Of a DNA stretch of 64,000 nucleotides, positions 9,897-18,352 are shown in pieces. The stretch spans positions 62,001 through 126,000 of the forward strand of contig NZ_LXEW01000011.1 of assembly GCF_001655055.1 (NCBI RefSeq), given 5' to 3'. Position 1 is the first letter of the stretch. Each line of letters begins with the position of its first letter. The notes under the pieces were generated by a model. It saw nothing but the letters and a program-made list of their open reading frames with translations, was not told the DNA's origin and did not search any database. The position numbers and the translations under genes are program-made. The stretch is from Providencia heimbachae ATCC 35613. Lineage in GTDB: Bacteria; Pseudomonadota; Gammaproteobacteria; Enterobacterales; Enterobacteriaceae.

Positions 9897-9902
9897 TATA
9901 AT
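9897..9902 (+). promoter_or_regulatory. Candidate -10 element of a small RNA promoter
   Basis: A consensus TATAAT hexamer about ten bases before the candidate sRNA start. No convincing -35 hexamer is seen at the usual distance, so the call is tentative. Confidence 0.3.
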
Positions 9903-9908
9903 CACATA

Positions 9909-9999
9909 GTATCGATTGTGAAAAACCGATATCTTATTCAGACAATAATGAATTAAATATATATCCTACGATTGCCTCTGTTTACAGAGGCTTTTTTTT
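9909..9999 (+). ncRNA. Candidate Hfq-type small RNA
   Basis: A stretch of about 90 bases with no ORF. It starts just after a TATAAT box, has a short 5' hairpin (TATCG...CGATA, about 9910-9931), a long AU-rich unpaired middle, and ends in a textbook Rho-independent terminator: GCCTCTG, loop TTTA, CAGAGGC, eight Ts (9974-9999). This architecture is common in Hfq-dependent sRNAs. It could instead be the terminator of the small exported-protein gene ending at 9707, with the upstream part merely 3' UTR. Confidence 0.4.
9974..9999 (+). terminator. Strong Rho-independent terminator
   Basis: A perfect seven-bp GC-rich stem (9974-9980 with 9985-9991), a four-base loop and eight consecutive Ts. It lies 267 bases after the nearest upstream coding stop and ahead of the DUF1508 gene. 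Confidence 0.9.
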
Positions 10000-10140
10000 A
10001 TACTTTATCTCAATTTTTTGCCATCCACTGGTAAAAACACCTAATTACCACTAACCTTACTTCTAAGCAGGCCACCGTTTTCTGCTTTATTCATGACCAT
10101 TTTATCTTCTAATCTTTTCATTATAAATTCGGAGCTTACC

Positions 10141-10329
10141 ATGGGGTACTTTGAACTAAAAAAATCCACGAAAGATGTGGCTCAGCCATATTACTTTGTA
10201 CTGAAAGCTGGAAATCATGAAATTATTGCCACCAGTGAAATGTATGCATCAAAGCAATCAGCACTAAAAGGTATTGCCTCTGTCCAGAAAAATGGGACAA
10301 CCGAAACAATCAAAGATCTAACCGTTTAA
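10141..10329 (+). CDS. DUF1508 (YegP-like) single-repeat protein
   Basis: A 62-residue protein with the DUF1508 fold: GYFELKKS, then PYYFVLKAGNHEIIATSEMYASK, then GIASVQKNG. E. coli YegP has two such repeats, and this protein has only one, which is a common short form. By family knowledge it is a small cytoplasmic protein of unknown function. The ATG at 10141 has GGAG seven bases upstream. The ATG at 10093 lacks a ribosome site and adds a non-family extension. A hairpin follows the stop. Confidence 0.85.
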   Translation: MGYFELKKSTKDVAQPYYFVLKAGNHEIIATSEMYASKQSALKGIASVQKNGTTETIKDLTV

Positions 10330-10335
10330 ATTATT

Positions 10336-10368
10336 GCCTCCTACAGTTACTCGTAGGGGGCTTTCTTG
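10336..10368 (+). terminator. Hairpin terminator between DUF1508 gene and azlD
   Basis: A nine-bp stem (GCCTCCTAC with GTAGGGGGC, one G-T pair) with an eight-base loop and a short T-rich tail. It lies between convergent genes. Confidence 0.75.
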
Positions 10369-10374
10369 TTAAAA

Positions 10375-10698
10375 TCAAAAAATAAAACGCAATAACGCAG
10401 TGACAATGGCTGCGGATAACACGATTAAAATAAAAGGTTTTTTATACCAAGTCAGAATACCTGCAAACAATACCCCAACGATTTTAGGTATATCAGAGAC
10501 ATTATCGCCCTCGAAAAGGGTCGACGTTATTGCAACAGAAAATAAAATTACAATAGCAGCAGCTGAAAATAACGCTTTACTGTTGTCAGTTAAAACGACT
10601 TTATCTTTTAAAATTGCACCTGAGGCACGCATTATATAAGTGCCAACAGCAAGTAATAAAATACCGCTTAGAATAAGCCATGGGTTATCCATCATCAT
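10375..10698 (-). CDS. azlD: AzlD family branched-chain amino acid exporter small subunit
   Basis: A small hydrophobic protein of 107 residues with about four membrane helices, of the AzlD/YgaH family. These partner AzlC/YgaZ-type proteins in branched-chain amino acid export. The TYIMRASGAIL segment near residues 20-30 is family-like. The start is taken at the first of three consecutive ATG codons, preceded by AAGGA. Normally azlC and azlD overlap or nearly touch, but here 276 bases separate them, filled by a structured palindromic element. The substrate is inferred from the family only. Confidence 0.85.
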   Translation of the reverse strand: MMMDNPWLILSGILLLAVGTYIMRASGAILKDKVVLTDNSKALFSAAAIVILFSVAITSTLFEGDNVSDIPKIVGVLFAGILTWYKKPFILIVLSAAIVTALLRFIF

Positions 10699-10856
10699 TA
10701 TTTCCTTATATAAATAACTAGGAGCTGTTGATCTTTGCTGCTTATTTTTACAGCACAAAAAGGGCAATAAACAATCAACCCAATTAAGGTTTATAGTGAT
10801 TATTAACAACAATCAATATTTCAACTAAAAAAGGACATCAAAAACGGCCCTTCGAG

Positions 10857-10961
10857 TTCGATTAAAGAACGTTTCACTCATTTTATTCTACGTTGAGAGG
10901 CTCTTGCTTAGTTCACTAAGCGGCGAACCTCTCGCCTTGCCTAAAAGGTCTTTAATTCGAA
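10857..10961. repeat. Palindromic element splitting azlC and azlD
   Basis: Outer inverted arms TTCGATTAAAGA (10857-10868) and TCTTTAATTCGA (10949-10960), differing by one bulged base, enclose GAGAGG/CCTCTC arms and a central GCTTAGT-TC-ACTAAGC hairpin (about 10896-10932). A second inverted pair, TCACTCATTTTATTC (from 10875) and GAATAAAAAGTGA (from 10958), is interleaved with the first rather than nested. It may be a miniature mobile repeat or a structured leader of azlD. Confidence 0.6.
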
Positions 10962-10974
10962 TAAAAAGTGACCA

Positions 10975-11628
10975 TCAACGATTAACAGCCCCTAGGCTTA
11001 ATAGCGCAAACAATACAGGGATCCCTGCTGGTAAAAATGGTGTAGTCGCAACAGCAATAATTGCTCCCGCAATGGCCGTTATTCTTAATCGTTTATCTTT
11101 CAATGCTGGCAAAGATAGCGCCAAAATAATCGCTGGAAACATCGCATCCATCCCCCATACCTGAGTGTCACTGATAAAACTGCCAAGAACTTCACCAATA
11201 ATTACCCCCATAGGCCAGCAAATTAAAATACCTATTCCACACAGCCAGAATGCGGCTCTTTTTTCTGCATCACTTTCTTGAGCAAGCCCGAACACCACAC
11301 TTTCATCATTCATAATGTGGTAACCCAGTAACGCTTTAGGCCCTTTCCCTGTAAGTTCACTAACCGCAAAACTAAATGGAATATGTCGAGAATTAACCAG
11401 TAAGCCAGCAAGCGCCGCAGAAATCGGGCTTCCCCCCGTAAATATAACGCCTATAAACAAAAATTCTGACGCTCCCGCCAAAACCAAAACAGATAATGTC
11501 AGTGGAACCCACAGATCAAACCCTTGAGAGTGGGCTAACGCGCCATAAGATATTCCCACAATCAAGTCAGCGATACATACCAATGTAATATTTTTCACTG
11601 TACTATTATTAAGTATAGAAGTTAGCAT
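10975..11628 (-). CDS. azlC: AzlC family branched-chain amino acid exporter large subunit
   Basis: An inner-membrane protein of 217 residues with six or seven hydrophobic helices, of the AzlC/YgaZ family. The family pattern SYGALAHSQGFDLW near the N-terminus, then NSRHIPFSFAV and GYHIMNDESVVF, is present. It works with the AzlD subunit encoded downstream. A divergent XRE-cupin regulator gene begins less than 90 bases upstream, an arrangement common for AzlCD, so the regulator probably controls this operon. Between azlC and azlD lies an unusual palindromic spacer. Confidence 0.88.
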   Translation of the reverse strand: MLTSILNNSTVKNITLVCIADLIVGISYGALAHSQGFDLWVPLTLSVLVLAGASEFLFIGVIFTGGSPISAALAGLLVNSRHIPFSFAVSELTGKGPKALLGYHIMNDESVVFGLAQESDAEKRAAFWLCGIGILICWPMGVIIGEVLGSFISDTQVWGMDAMFPAIILALSLPALKDKRLRITAIAGAIIAVATTPFLPAGIPVLFALLSLGAVNR

Positions 11629-11709
11629 AATTTAATCGTTCGATATATAATACGTTCGTTCATTATGTCGGTGTTTTTTACCAAGTGCAATCAAAATAGG
11701 ATATTAAAA

Positions 11710-12270
11710 TTGAACTTACCTTCGCCCCCTATCGAGCTAATTTCAAAAGCCTTAGCTCGAGAGAGACAAAAAAGAGGCTTATCTTTATCCGAACTTTCAC
11801 GTAAAGCTAAGATAGCCAAATCGACACTTTCTCAATTGGAAGCAGGTAATGGTAACCCCAGCATAGAGACTTTATGGGCAATTTGTGTTGCATTGGATAT
11901 TCCCTTTGCTCGCCTTATTGAAGATAAACAAGAAACCGTTACCGTTATACGCCATGGCGATGGTATTCAAGTGAGTGCAGAACATGCTAACTATCTCGCA
12001 TTCCTACTTTCATCTGCACCGACAGATTCGCGCCGTGATATTTATACCGTGGTTGCCCAACCGGGAAGAGACCGTATTTCAGAACCCCATATGTCGGGTG
12101 TCAGTGAACATATTATTTTAATGTCAGGCAGAGCATTAGTGGGACCATTAGATAACCCGATAGAACTTCATCCGGGCGATTATATTCATTATCCAGGAGA
12201 TGAACCCCATATCATGCGAGCACTTGAGCCCGATACCATGGCAGTTATGGTGATTGATAAACAAAACTAG
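11710..12270 (+). CDS. XRE family regulator with C-terminal cupin domain
   Basis: An N-terminal HTH_XRE domain (about residues 12-66: RERQKRGLSLSELSRKAKIA then STLSQLEAGNGNPSIETLW) is fused to a C-terminal RmlC-like cupin (about 110-180, with PGDYIHYPGDEPH). This is a small-molecule-sensing repressor or activator architecture. TTG at 11710 is preferred because TAGGA lies nine bases upstream. An in-frame ATG at 11665 has no ribosome site and would leave little room for a promoter. It is divergent from azlCD and probably senses the exported amino acid. Confidence in the architecture is high, and the target is inferred. Confidence 0.85.
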   Translation: MNLPSPPIELISKALARERQKRGLSLSELSRKAKIAKSTLSQLEAGNGNPSIETLWAICVALDIPFARLIEDKQETVTVIRHGDGIQVSAEHANYLAFLLSSAPTDSRRDIYTVVAQPGRDRISEPHMSGVSEHIILMSGRALVGPLDNPIELHPGDYIHYPGDEPHIMRALEPDTMAVMVIDKQN

Positions 12271-12302
12271 CAATACATTATTTTTAAATGGAGATACGCA
12301 AT

Positions 12303-12479
12303 ATGGCGCACTATGACGACATCATTCAACAAGTCGATTTACGACTCGATGAAAATTCCGTTCACAATATGAATGAGTTGCTAACTCAGCTTTCTCATGA
12401 TGATGAATTAACGCAAGAACAGCGCTTTGAGCAACAGCAGCGTCTTAGAGAAGCTATCTTTGTACACCATAACGCATAA
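12303..12479 (+). CDS. YdcY-like DUF2526 small protein
   Basis: A 58-residue acidic and glutamine-rich protein resembling E. coli YdcY (DUF2526) over VDxxxxENSVHNMNELLTQLS and the QRFEQQQRLREAI stretch. It is shorter than the roughly 77-residue E. coli protein, lacking the C-terminal basic tail. It is predicted to be helical and cytoplasmic, with unknown function. The ATG at 12303 is preceded by GGAG. It sits 32 bases after the XRE-cupin gene on the same strand and may be co-transcribed. Confidence 0.75.
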   Translation: MAHYDDIIQQVDLRLDENSVHNMNELLTQLSHDDELTQEQRFEQQQRLREAIFVHHNA

Positions 12480-12482
12480 AAT

Positions 12483-12516
12483 AAAGGTTAGGAGCATTAA
12501 GCCCTAACCCTTTATT
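12483..12516 (+). terminator. Hairpin terminator after YdcY-like gene
   Basis: A stem of about ten bp with one bulge (AAAGGTTAGG with CCTAACCCTTT) and ten-base loop immediately downstream of the stop, followed by a T-containing tail. Confidence 0.65.
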
Positions 12517-12599
12517 AATATAGTACATTATAGGAGCAACATTAACGGTAGACCCGGTATGGGCAGCAAAACTAGCCCAAAAACCATCAGCGAGATCAA

Positions 12600-13784
12600 C
12601 TAGAATTCCGCTTGTTGCAAATATGACCATGCATATTGTGCATACAGCTCAGCACCTGTCGCCATCACATCTTCATCAATATTAAAACAGCCATGATGAT
12701 GCGCCCATTGGGTATCTTTCTCTGCATTGCCTGACCCCAATAATGCGAAACAACCCGGTATATTTTCCATATAAAAACTGAAATCTTCCCCGCCCGGTGT
12801 TGGTTTTTCCGCCATTAGCGTTTTCTCTCCAAAGGCCTGAGTAATAACAGCTTGTGCTAATAATGCACTGCGTTCTTCATTAATAACGGGCAACGTACCA
12901 TAGATATAATCGACTTCAGCCGTTGCACCGTACATTTCAGCAGTATGCTGCGCATAGCGGCGGATGGCAGACTCAAGGCGAGTCCGTGTTGCAATATCAA
13001 AGCAACGAACCGTCCCATCTAATACTGCATTTTCTGCGATGACATTAAAACGGGTACCCACATCCATCTTACCAATGGTGACAACCGCAGAGTCGAGGGA
13101 TGAGGTTTCACGTGAAATAATCGCTTGTAAATTCATCACAAAAGAAGAAGCTACAACTGAGGCATCTACCGTTGCCTCCGGCATAGACCCATGCCCGCCA
13201 CGCCCTTTAAATTTCACAACCAACAAGTCAGCAGAAGCGAATGACCCACCAACATTACAAGACACCTTTCCTGATGGCGTTGTAGACCAAATATGCATAC
13301 CAAATACGTTATCAACGTTTTCAATCGCCCCTTGTTTGATCATTTCGCGAGCACCTTGGGCAATTTCTTCCGCAGGTTGAAATATCAAACGAATATTTCC
13401 TTTTAGTTCAGCGCGAATTTCGTATAAAGCTTTGGCGGCGGTTAGTAGCATAGCGGTGTGAGCATCATGGCCACAGGCATGCATTTTTCCTTCATTTTTT
13501 GATTTGTACTCTAATGTGTTATTCAGCTCTAACACAGGCAACGCATCGATATCTGCGCGTAAAGCCACCGTTTTACCGGGCTTTCCACCTTTAATTTCGG
13601 CGATAATACCGGTTGGCTCAGTGAGTCGATATTCAATGCCAATTTTTGCCAGTTCTTCTGCGATACGTTTTGTAGTACGAACCTCTTCAAATGGCAACTC
13701 CGGGTGCGAGTGAAGGTCGCGACGAAAAGCAATCATCTCTTGTGTGTGTTTTTTGATTGCCGCTGCAATTGTTGTATTAACCAT
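12600..13784 (-). CDS. M20 family amidohydrolase (hippurate hydrolase-like)
   Basis: A 394-residue zinc-dependent aminoacylase/carboxypeptidase of peptidase family M20D (hippuricase/IAA-amino-acid hydrolase type). Visible metal-site elements are HACGHDAHT (residues 102-110), QPAEE, GMHIW and PGGEDFSFY. The dimerisation domain with GRGGHGSMP lies in the middle. It would hydrolyse an N-acyl amino acid or similar amide in the cytoplasm. The ATG at 13784 follows AAGGTAG. It is the last gene of a three-gene operon behind a second M20 hydrolase and a permease. The exact substrate cannot be read from sequence. Confidence 0.88.
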   Translation of the reverse strand: MVNTTIAAAIKKHTQEMIAFRRDLHSHPELPFEEVRTTKRIAEELAKIGIEYRLTEPTGIIAEIKGGKPGKTVALRADIDALPVLELNNTLEYKSKNEGKMHACGHDAHTAMLLTAAKALYEIRAELKGNIRLIFQPAEEIAQGAREMIKQGAIENVDNVFGMHIWSTTPSGKVSCNVGGSFASADLLVVKFKGRGGHGSMPEATVDASVVASSFVMNLQAIISRETSSLDSAVVTIGKMDVGTRFNVIAENAVLDGTVRCFDIATRTRLESAIRRYAQHTAEMYGATAEVDYIYGTLPVINEERSALLAQAVITQAFGEKTLMAEKPTPGGEDFSFYMENIPGCFALLGSGNAEKDTQWAHHHGCFNIDEDVMATGAELYAQYAWSYLQQAEF

Positions 13785-13850
13785 ATTTCTACCTTTTACC
13801 CTTTTGCAGATAAACACCTGCATTTGCTATTTACTGATATATTATTAAAA

Positions 13851-15086
13851 TCAACATTCTGTCAGTGATTTTACCGTGGCAAACATCACATCTGCCCCAC
13901 GAGCAATCTGTGCATAATCAGTCCATTCATCAGGATGATGGCTTAACCCATTGCGACTAGGTACAAATATCAATCCAGTTTGCGTGATACCCGCAAAAAT
14001 CATCGTATCATGCCCAGCACCACTCACCATGGTTCTAAAACGTAGATTTTGATCTGTTGCATGTTGCTTCATCAACTCACCAATCTGTAAATTTAGCGCA
14101 GTTGGTTGTACATAAAGTGGTTGAATGATTTCGCTAGAAATGCCAAGTTTTTCACTTTGTTTCTCCGTAAAGTCAATAATTTGCTCGATCAACTTACGTA
14201 ATGCAGCATCATTTTTAGACCGAATATCGACGCTGAAAATAACCTCACTAGGAATAACATTTGCCCCATTCGGCAGGACATTTAAGCGCCCCACTGTCGC
14301 GACTGAATTATCCCCTGCGGCTTTCGCCAATTCAGGGATCTCACTAATAATATGGCTAGCACATACTAGGGCATCTGCCCGCATATTCATTGGTGTGGTT
14401 CCGGCATGCCCCGCCTTACCCACCAGTTTAATTTCTAGCTGACTAATCCCCACGATGGTGTCGACAATTCCGATATCTTCATTGGCTTGCTCTAAAACAG
14501 GGCCTTGCTCAATATGTAATTCTAAAAATGCTTTTACTGATTCAGGTTTCAGTACTGCTTCATGGGCTTTATCTGCATTAAAACCGGCTGCAGCCATGCG
14601 CTGCGCTGCTGTAATACCTTCTCGATCTTTTAGTTGATGAAGCTCTTTACTGCCAATCAACCCAGTTATGACACTCGACGCCATTAACCCTCGACCAAAA
14701 CTAGTTCCTTCTTCTTCTACTAAGGCAATCACTTCAAGGGGATAGCGAGGTTTAAGATTTTCTTCACGTAAGCGCGCCACCACATCCAACCCAGTAACAA
14801 TTCCCGCGGGACCATCAAAAGCGCCACCATTGGGGACTGAATCAAAATGGGAGCCAATAATCACCGCAGGAAGACCCGCTTCTTGCCCTTCTAATCGTCC
14901 ATAAATGTTGCCAATCGCATCTTCACGAACTTGCAAACCTAGCAATATCATTTCTTGCTTCAAATAGTTACGTGCTTGTTTATCTTGCTCGCTATAACTC
15001 ATTCGGGTTGTGCCTTGCCCCGGAGTCGACGTATATTCCGCCAACTGTTCTAAGTAACGCTGAATTCTTGATGCACTTGTTTCCAT
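13851..15086 (-). CDS. Zn-dependent hydrolase, allantoate/N-carbamoyl amino acid amidohydrolase family
   Basis: A 411-residue M20 family hydrolase of the AllC/HyuC subfamily (allantoate amidohydrolase, N-carbamoyl-L-amino-acid hydrolase). Metal ligands are visible in GSHFDSVPNGGAFDGPAG (about residues 78-95), the catalytic pair in VEEEGTSFGRG, ELHIEQGPVLE (about 192-202) and the late SGAGHDTMI. There are no other purine or hydantoin genes nearby, so an N-carbamoyl or ureido amino acid is as likely as allantoate. It starts seven bases after the permease stop, so the two are co-transcribed. Confidence 0.85.
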   Translation of the reverse strand: METSASRIQRYLEQLAEYTSTPGQGTTRMSYSEQDKQARNYLKQEMILLGLQVREDAIGNIYGRLEGQEAGLPAVIIGSHFDSVPNGGAFDGPAGIVTGLDVVARLREENLKPRYPLEVIALVEEEGTSFGRGLMASSVITGLIGSKELHQLKDREGITAAQRMAAAGFNADKAHEAVLKPESVKAFLELHIEQGPVLEQANEDIGIVDTIVGISQLEIKLVGKAGHAGTTPMNMRADALVCASHIISEIPELAKAAGDNSVATVGRLNVLPNGANVIPSEVIFSVDIRSKNDAALRKLIEQIIDFTEKQSEKLGISSEIIQPLYVQPTALNLQIGELMKQHATDQNLRFRTMVSGAGHDTMIFAGITQTGLIFVPSRNGLSHHPDEWTDYAQIARGADVMFATVKSLTEC

Positions 15087-15093
15087 AATTTAT

Positions 15094-16317
15094 TTACCCT
15101 GCAACTGGAACAATATAAGCAACCATAACGCCGGCTAAAACCACGGAAACCATCGTTACTGAGATAAAGCCCCCGACTAACATTGGCCCTAACATGTGGC
15201 TAGTCAATATTTGGCGTTCTTTTTCATCTTTGGTTAGCGCATTAATCGCTTCGTTAGTAATAATATAATCTGCTGGGAAGCCATATAATGCGGTTAATGA
15301 AACAGCAAACGCCATTTCTTTAGAGACCCCCAAGATCCGACCGACGATCCACGATGCTAAGTACATTCCCACAACGGCGGCAACGATTAGCACCACCATT
15401 GGATACACTAAGCGCAGTAACATATCTGGCGTAGCATGGTTTAACGTATCAAAGATAAACAGCATCAATGCCATTATGGCGAAACCAAACCCATTAGCTT
15501 TTTGTAATGGTTGTCTTTCTAAAAAACCCATAGATGAGGCAATAACACCAAATAATAAGCACAGAACAAATGGGCTGATACTGACATATGGCGCTGCCCA
15601 TAAAGAGACCAAGTAAGCAAGATACCCTACTGCGGCTAAGCGCAAGAATTTGAAATAGCTCGTGTTATAATGAGACGGAATTTTTTTGAACATTCGAGGC
15701 ATTTCATCTTCTGAAACCAACGTTTTTACTTCAACGTCATCCGCTCCATCAACCGATAATGATTCTTTCCAGTTCCCACTGCGATACTGTGCTAGAACTC
15801 GACGCCCTTCTCTTTTTAACATAACGGCAGTTAATGGATATCCAGCAAAGCCTTGCATAACATAAATTAGAATAGCGAAGACAGAAAGATCTACCAGCCC
15901 AGCTTCCGCCGCACCTTTCGACATAATTAATGATGAAACAATGCCGCCGACTAAAGGAGGTATAGAAACTAATACCGTATTTAAATCAAATAGTGACATG
16001 CCTATCACATAAATAAAGACGATAATCCCTAAGATACCAGAGAGGGAAATAACAATTGTTTTCCATTGCCTCAAGAGCTCTTTAAGGGATAACAGTGTTC
16101 CCATATTCGTAATTAATAAATACATGAGAGAAATAGCAACGACCTGTGGAATACCCGCAATACTGACAATATCTTTAGGAAAAATAGTCCAATAACCCAC
16201 AAGAAATAAAACAGCACAGACGAAAACAGAAGGAACCCATGCTTTGGTTCTTACGGCTATCGCATCCCCGATATATAATATCCCCACGATAAGAAATAGC
16301 GCTAACATCTGTGACAT
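15094..16317 (-). CDS. Predicted multi-spanning permease of the M20 hydrolase operon
   Basis: A 407-residue very hydrophobic protein with about ten to twelve membrane segments, split by a charged cytoplasmic loop (about residues 170-220, with KREGRRVLAQYR and a run of acidic residues). Glycine-rich segments such as IPPLVGGIVSSLIMSKGAAEAGL recall secondary carriers of the GltS-like type, but I do not recognise a named family. As the first gene of an operon with two M20 amidohydrolases, it is probably the importer of their substrate. That role is inferred from context only. Confidence 0.65.
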   Translation of the reverse strand: MSQMLALFLIVGILYIGDAIAVRTKAWVPSVFVCAVLFLVGYWTIFPKDIVSIAGIPQVVAISLMYLLITNMGTLLSLKELLRQWKTIVISLSGILGIIVFIYVIGMSLFDLNTVLVSIPPLVGGIVSSLIMSKGAAEAGLVDLSVFAILIYVMQGFAGYPLTAVMLKREGRRVLAQYRSGNWKESLSVDGADDVEVKTLVSEDEMPRMFKKIPSHYNTSYFKFLRLAAVGYLAYLVSLWAAPYVSISPFVLCLLFGVIASSMGFLERQPLQKANGFGFAIMALMLFIFDTLNHATPDMLLRLVYPMVVLIVAAVVGMYLASWIVGRILGVSKEMAFAVSLTALYGFPADYIITNEAINALTKDEKERQILTSHMLGPMLVGGFISVTMVSVVLAGVMVAYIVPVAG

Positions 16318-16829
16318 AAACTTTCCCCGTATATATTTTTTAATGTTTTATTTTTTTAGTTTTACATACTTTTTATCCAACTTTAGTTAGGATAAAAAGT
16401 CATTTTCTGGATGATAACTCACCAATATTAAGTGTAATTTGCTGCATTGATACAAAGTCGCAACAAAAATCATAATATCACTGAAAATCCAGATGTATAG
16501 GTCACAAAAGATAAGGAACACCTAGGGGAATAGTGGCACTCATAAATTGATTAGTCAGATATAACAGCCTGTTGCATTATTCTGTTTGTATCCTCTAATA
16601 ATCAACGTCCTTATGAATATTAAATTCCACTTTTTAATCTGTTTATAACGATAAATTCTTTAGATTATTATTTAACCCATAAAATTATATTCTTTTGCCT
16701 AGCCGGGTATTTTCAATAATTCACTTCATCACTACGACAATCTCACTATAAATATGATTAATTTTTACTTTAACTAAAGATATTCCACTTTATTTTAAAG
16801 ATAACGATTTTCGCTTTAAATCTCAGCAT
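16318..16829. other. AT-rich upstream region of permease-M20 operon
   Basis: About 500 bases without a credible ORF. It must contain the promoter of the permease operon (minus strand), but no clear operator palindrome was found. Confidence 0.5.
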
Positions 16830-16863
16830 AAAGGGCGTAAAGCCCTTTAGCCTAATAAGGCTT
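16830..16863. terminator. Tandem small hairpins
   Basis: AAAGGGC-GTAAA-GCCCTTT (16830-16848) is immediately followed by AGCCT-AATA-AGGCT. They lie downstream of the dal operon terminator with respect to the minus strand, and may be a secondary termination site. Confidence 0.4.
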
Positions 16864-16908
16864 AAATTTGAATGTTTTTATATGTTAGAGCCCAAGGATA
16901 TTGCATAC

Positions 16909-16946
16909 AAAAAAACCTTATAGATATATTCAATCTATAAGGTTTT
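16909..16946 (-). terminator. Rho-independent terminator of dal operon
   Basis: A perfect 14-bp stem (16912-16925 with 16933-16946), a seven-base loop, and an A run at 16909-16915 that gives the T tract on the minus strand, just after the dalT stop. Confidence 0.88.
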
Positions 16947-16967
16947 AAAAATAGCCCGTACGATTAA

Positions 16968-18260
16968 CTAGTGGTTAATTGTTTGCTGCTCCGCTGAAAT
17001 TGTTGCTGTCTTTATTTTTCGGTTATTCTCAAACCCTGGTTGAGGAACCTTGATAAAGAAAGTAAGAATACCTGCAAATATATACAACCCTGTATAAGCC
17101 CATACCACACCAACAATATCGAAGAATGGTAATACTAAGCTAGCAATTGCAGGAGCCGCAAAATTACTCAACCCCGCAGATAGGTTATAAATCGATACCG
17201 CCGCGCCTTTATGATGAGGCTCAATACTTGGGAATACTGCCGTCATTGGGACAAATGCAGCGACAAAAATACCTAACATAATTGCAGGGATCAGCGCGAT
17301 TGCGAAGTTATGACCAAAATAGACAGGTAAGTAGTAGAACATTAAACTCGATACTGCCATGCCTAAGCAACCAAACCATCTTACCTGACGGATCCAACCA
17401 ATATGCTCGCCAATAATTCCCCAAAAAATATTGGTAAAAATTGTCACAAAGAAGAATACCGCCCAAATTTGTAGCCATTCTGAAATTGTGAAGCCCAAGC
17501 GATCAACAAACAGCAAAGGCATAATAATGGCAAAACCAAACAATGAAATGGTATTAACAATACGAATAATGCTCGCCATAAGAATATTTTTATTGGTAAA
17601 CAAGATGGTCGCAGCGCGTGATAATTCTGCCATCTTATCCTTCATTGGTAAATTCACCTTTGAGCGGTCTACCGGTATGTTACGCAAACTAAAGTAGGCA
17701 ATAACGCCCCCTATCGCCACCCAACCGATTGCCATCCATAGTGTGCCTGTTTCCCCCATATAAGGGATCGAGAAACTCGGCAAATAGCTACCAATAACAC
17801 CGATACCAACAGAATACATTGCCCAGAACCAACCTGTTGCCGCCGCAAGGTGTGCACGAGGAATAACCTGAACTAACATCATCATAAATGAATAGATAAA
17901 CAGCGGATAAGCCAAACCACGAATGCCATAAAACAGCAACATCATCGAGTAGCTTTTCATGCCAAGGCCAAATGCCATAAAAAAGATATGCATGACTATC
18001 CACAAAATAAAACCAATCATCATCGCTTTGAGGGGCGTGATAATTTCAGCCACAACACCAGATGCCCAAGCAGCTACGGCGGCCATCAACCCATAGACAG
18101 TAAACACCATGGCTGATTGTGTCGGTGTAAAGCCAAGATCCGTAATATGTTTCGATAAAAAGGCCATTTCAAAACCATCACCACTCATAAAGATAGCGAT
18201 AGCGATAAATCCCCAGAACAAATGCTTAGGTAATCCAAGCCAATACTGCTTTTGCTCCAT
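16968..18260 (-). CDS. dalT: D-arabinitol MFS transporter DalT-like
   Basis: A major-facilitator-superfamily polyol carrier of 430 residues with twelve predicted helices. It resembles the pentitol carriers DalT/RbtT of Klebsiella (FWGFIAIAIFMSGDGFEMAFLS at the N-terminus, YGIRGLAYPLFIYSF near residue 110, and APAIASLVLPFFDIVGVVWAYT near the end). It lies last in a dalD-dalK-dalT operon opposite a dalR gene, matching the known D-arabinitol operon. A second related carrier occurs at 27751-29022. The substrate assignment comes from the neighbouring dehydrogenase and kinase. Confidence 0.85.
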   Translation of the reverse strand: MEQKQYWLGLPKHLFWGFIAIAIFMSGDGFEMAFLSKHITDLGFTPTQSAMVFTVYGLMAAVAAWASGVVAEIITPLKAMMIGFILWIVMHIFFMAFGLGMKSYSMMLLFYGIRGLAYPLFIYSFMMMLVQVIPRAHLAAATGWFWAMYSVGIGVIGSYLPSFSIPYMGETGTLWMAIGWVAIGGVIAYFSLRNIPVDRSKVNLPMKDKMAELSRAATILFTNKNILMASIIRIVNTISLFGFAIIMPLLFVDRLGFTISEWLQIWAVFFFVTIFTNIFWGIIGEHIGWIRQVRWFGCLGMAVSSLMFYYLPVYFGHNFAIALIPAIMLGIFVAAFVPMTAVFPSIEPHHKGAAVSIYNLSAGLSNFAAPAIASLVLPFFDIVGVVWAYTGLYIFAGILTFFIKVPQPGFENNRKIKTATISAEQQTINH

Positions 18261-18352
18261 TGCAGTTTCCTCATATTTTAAATTGTTGTTTTACTCGGAC
18301 GAATAATGTAACGGCAGCATCGTAGGGTAAATCAGCTGCCGTTACTGGCCAA

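Noticed and set aside
10400-10639. 79-codon ORF antisense to azlD
   Set aside because: It is a mirror frame of a convincing membrane protein and has no family features or ribosome site.
16912-16946. Operator-like palindrome downstream of dalT
   Set aside because: The perfect stem with a T tract on the minus strand right after a stop codon is better explained as a terminator.
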